Shown here piece by piece: positions 63,230 to 64,000 of a stretch of 64,000 nt of DNA; within the stretch, counting starts at the first letter, position 1; each line of letters starts with the position of its first letter. The notes under the pieces are model-generated. The model saw only the letters and a program-made list of their open reading frames with translations, searched no databases and was not told the origin of the DNA. Source of the DNA: Sphingobacteriaceae bacterium (GTDB lineage Bacteria > Bacteroidota > Bacteroidia > B-17B0 > Aurantibacillaceae); NCBI GenBank assembly GCA_016715905.1, contig JADJXI010000007.1, positions 62,001 through 126,000 on the forward strand, given 5' to 3'. The translations under genes were made by a program, and so were the position numbers.

Positions 63230-64000
63230 TTGAATAATTTGTCAAAAAACATATTTAATTTTAAAAAGCCGGGTAAAACCACGGCTTTTTTTCTTTGTTT
63301 ATTGGCCGCTACTTTTTTGTGGTTTTTGAAATCACTAAACACGTATTATATTTATAATATTAATATACCGGTTGTTTTTAAAAACTTACCTTCCGATAGA
63401 AAACCTTTAAGCCATATACCGGACGAGTTAAATATTGAAATTAAAGCGAGTGGCTTAAAATTATTTTTCATTTTATTAAATAAACCATTTAAGACACTTG
63501 AACTTGATTTAAAAAAGGTAAATAGTAGGAATAGCAATATTCCCATCGCCATCAACACTTCAAATCTTAAAAAAATATTAAAGTTTGAAGCAACAGTACG
63601 GCATATTAATCCCGATACCTTGTATTTTGCCTCTTACAATACAAAAAAAAGAAACGTACCCATTAAGTTTTCGGGCAAGATTGATTGCAAACAGGGATTT
63701 GGATATCATTTGGAACAATTAAATCCGGCATTTGTGAGTATCAGCGGCGATAGCCTTTCCGTTTATAATACAGATACGATTTTTACTCAATACTACAACA
63801 TCACTAACCTCAACAGTTCTTTTCAAAAAGAATTAAAACTACAAACACCTGCCGGTAATTTATTTATGAGTGCCAATACGGTAACTATTGAATGTAAGGT
63901 TGAAAAGTTAATTGAACACAATCTTAAGTTAGAAGTCATTCCTGATCAGCTTCCCGAGGGATTAAAAGCAGAATACCTTTTTCCCAAATTCATAAATGTC
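63230..64000 (+). CDS. YbbR-like domain protein, 3' end outside window
   Basis: 257 codons visible from a TTG at 63230; the frame is still open at 64000. An N-terminal transmembrane helix (about 21-40, TAFFLCLLAATFLWFLKSL) is followed by YbbR-type extracytoplasmic beta domains (YYIYNINIPVVFKNLPSDRKPLSHIPDELNIEIKASG; VPIKFSGKIDCKQGFGYHLEQLNPAFVSISGDS). YbbR proteins (CdaR in Firmicutes) regulate the di-adenylate cyclase CdaA; in Bacteroidota they often follow yajC. The start is uncertain, and a hairpin with a T run (63262-63291) overlaps the first codons. Confidence 0.75.
   Translation, partial: MNNLSKNIFNFKKPGKTTAFFLCLLAATFLWFLKSLNTYYIYNINIPVVFKNLPSDRKPLSHIPDELNIEIKASGLKLFFILLNKPFKTLELDLKKVNSRNSNIPIAINTSNLKKILKFEATVRHINPDTLYFASYNTKKRNVPIKFSGKIDCKQGFGYHLEQLNPAFVSISGDSLSVYNTDTIFTQYYNITNLNSSFQKELKLQTPAGNLFMSANTVTIECKVEKLIEHNLKLEVIPDQLPEGLKAEYLFPKFINV

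Overview
The window looks like a chromosome segment of a low-GC, free-living member of the Bacteroidota. Three secreted proteins end in type IX secretion (T9SS) sorting domains of the 'YPNPF...L.G.Y' type and a fourth (the sulfatase) ends in the same way. Several promoters fit the Bacteroidota pattern TTTG-N19/20-TAnnTTTG. The core genes (methylmalonyl-CoA mutase, DUF58/transglutaminase/MoxR, giant alpha-2-macroglobulin, DUF1573, YajC, YbbR) are typical of that phylum.

Layout. 1-4.5 kb: LRAT-like gene fragment, an XRE regulator, a small exported protein and a large BNR-repeat T9SS protein. 4.5-5.6 kb: leftward genes for a tandem HU-half protein and a duplicated helical protein with a frameshift. 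5.9-6.2 kb: twelve 21-bp tandem repeats. About 6.2-30.2 kb: an integron-type gene cassette array without an integrase (a CALIN). I count 13 well-supported attC-like sites plus two doubtful end sites, all in one orientation. In every cassette with both ends intact (nine cases, spanning ten cassette units including the one split by an IS), the inverse core at the 3' end (R'') is the exact 8-9 nt reverse complement of the core sequence at that cassette's own 5' end, as integron biology predicts. Cargo: an orphan CDI-type immunity gene, a macrodomain protein, a three-gene type II restriction-modification (R-M) system with its own operator, a T9SS repeat protein, an Omp85-like barrel, small exported proteins, a decayed type I restriction subunit, and one cassette with no gene but several palindromes. 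Many attC loops contain a promoter-like TTTG-N20-TAnnTTTG pair. Four mobile elements cut into the array: IS1182-type (exactly on an attC crossover site), two inverted IS3 copies, and an IS21 remnant.

30-34 kb: two small lipoproteins, a T9SS sulfatase, a metal-binding HMA protein and a YdeI-type protein with a C-terminal CDGSH iron-sulfur motif. 34-46 kb: a 2074-residue alpha-2-macroglobulin (minus strand), then a methylmalonyl-CoA mutase operon followed by a TPR-PP2C phosphatase, which converges on a SiaC-like gene. 46.8-53.8 kb: leftward operon DUF58 - transglutaminase - MoxR - TPR. 53.9-57 kb: DUF4384 and caspase-like genes and era. 57-58.5 kb: initiator tRNA, then a HigBA toxin-antitoxin island flanked by duplications of the tRNA 3' end and terminator. 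58.6-64 kb: TPR protein, nitronate monooxygenase-like enzyme, DUF6089 protein, DUF1573 lipoprotein, yajC and a ybbR-like gene running off the end.

Caveat: several accessory genes carry single-base indels, often in A/T runs. They may be real decay or assembly error, and cannot be told apart from the sequence alone.
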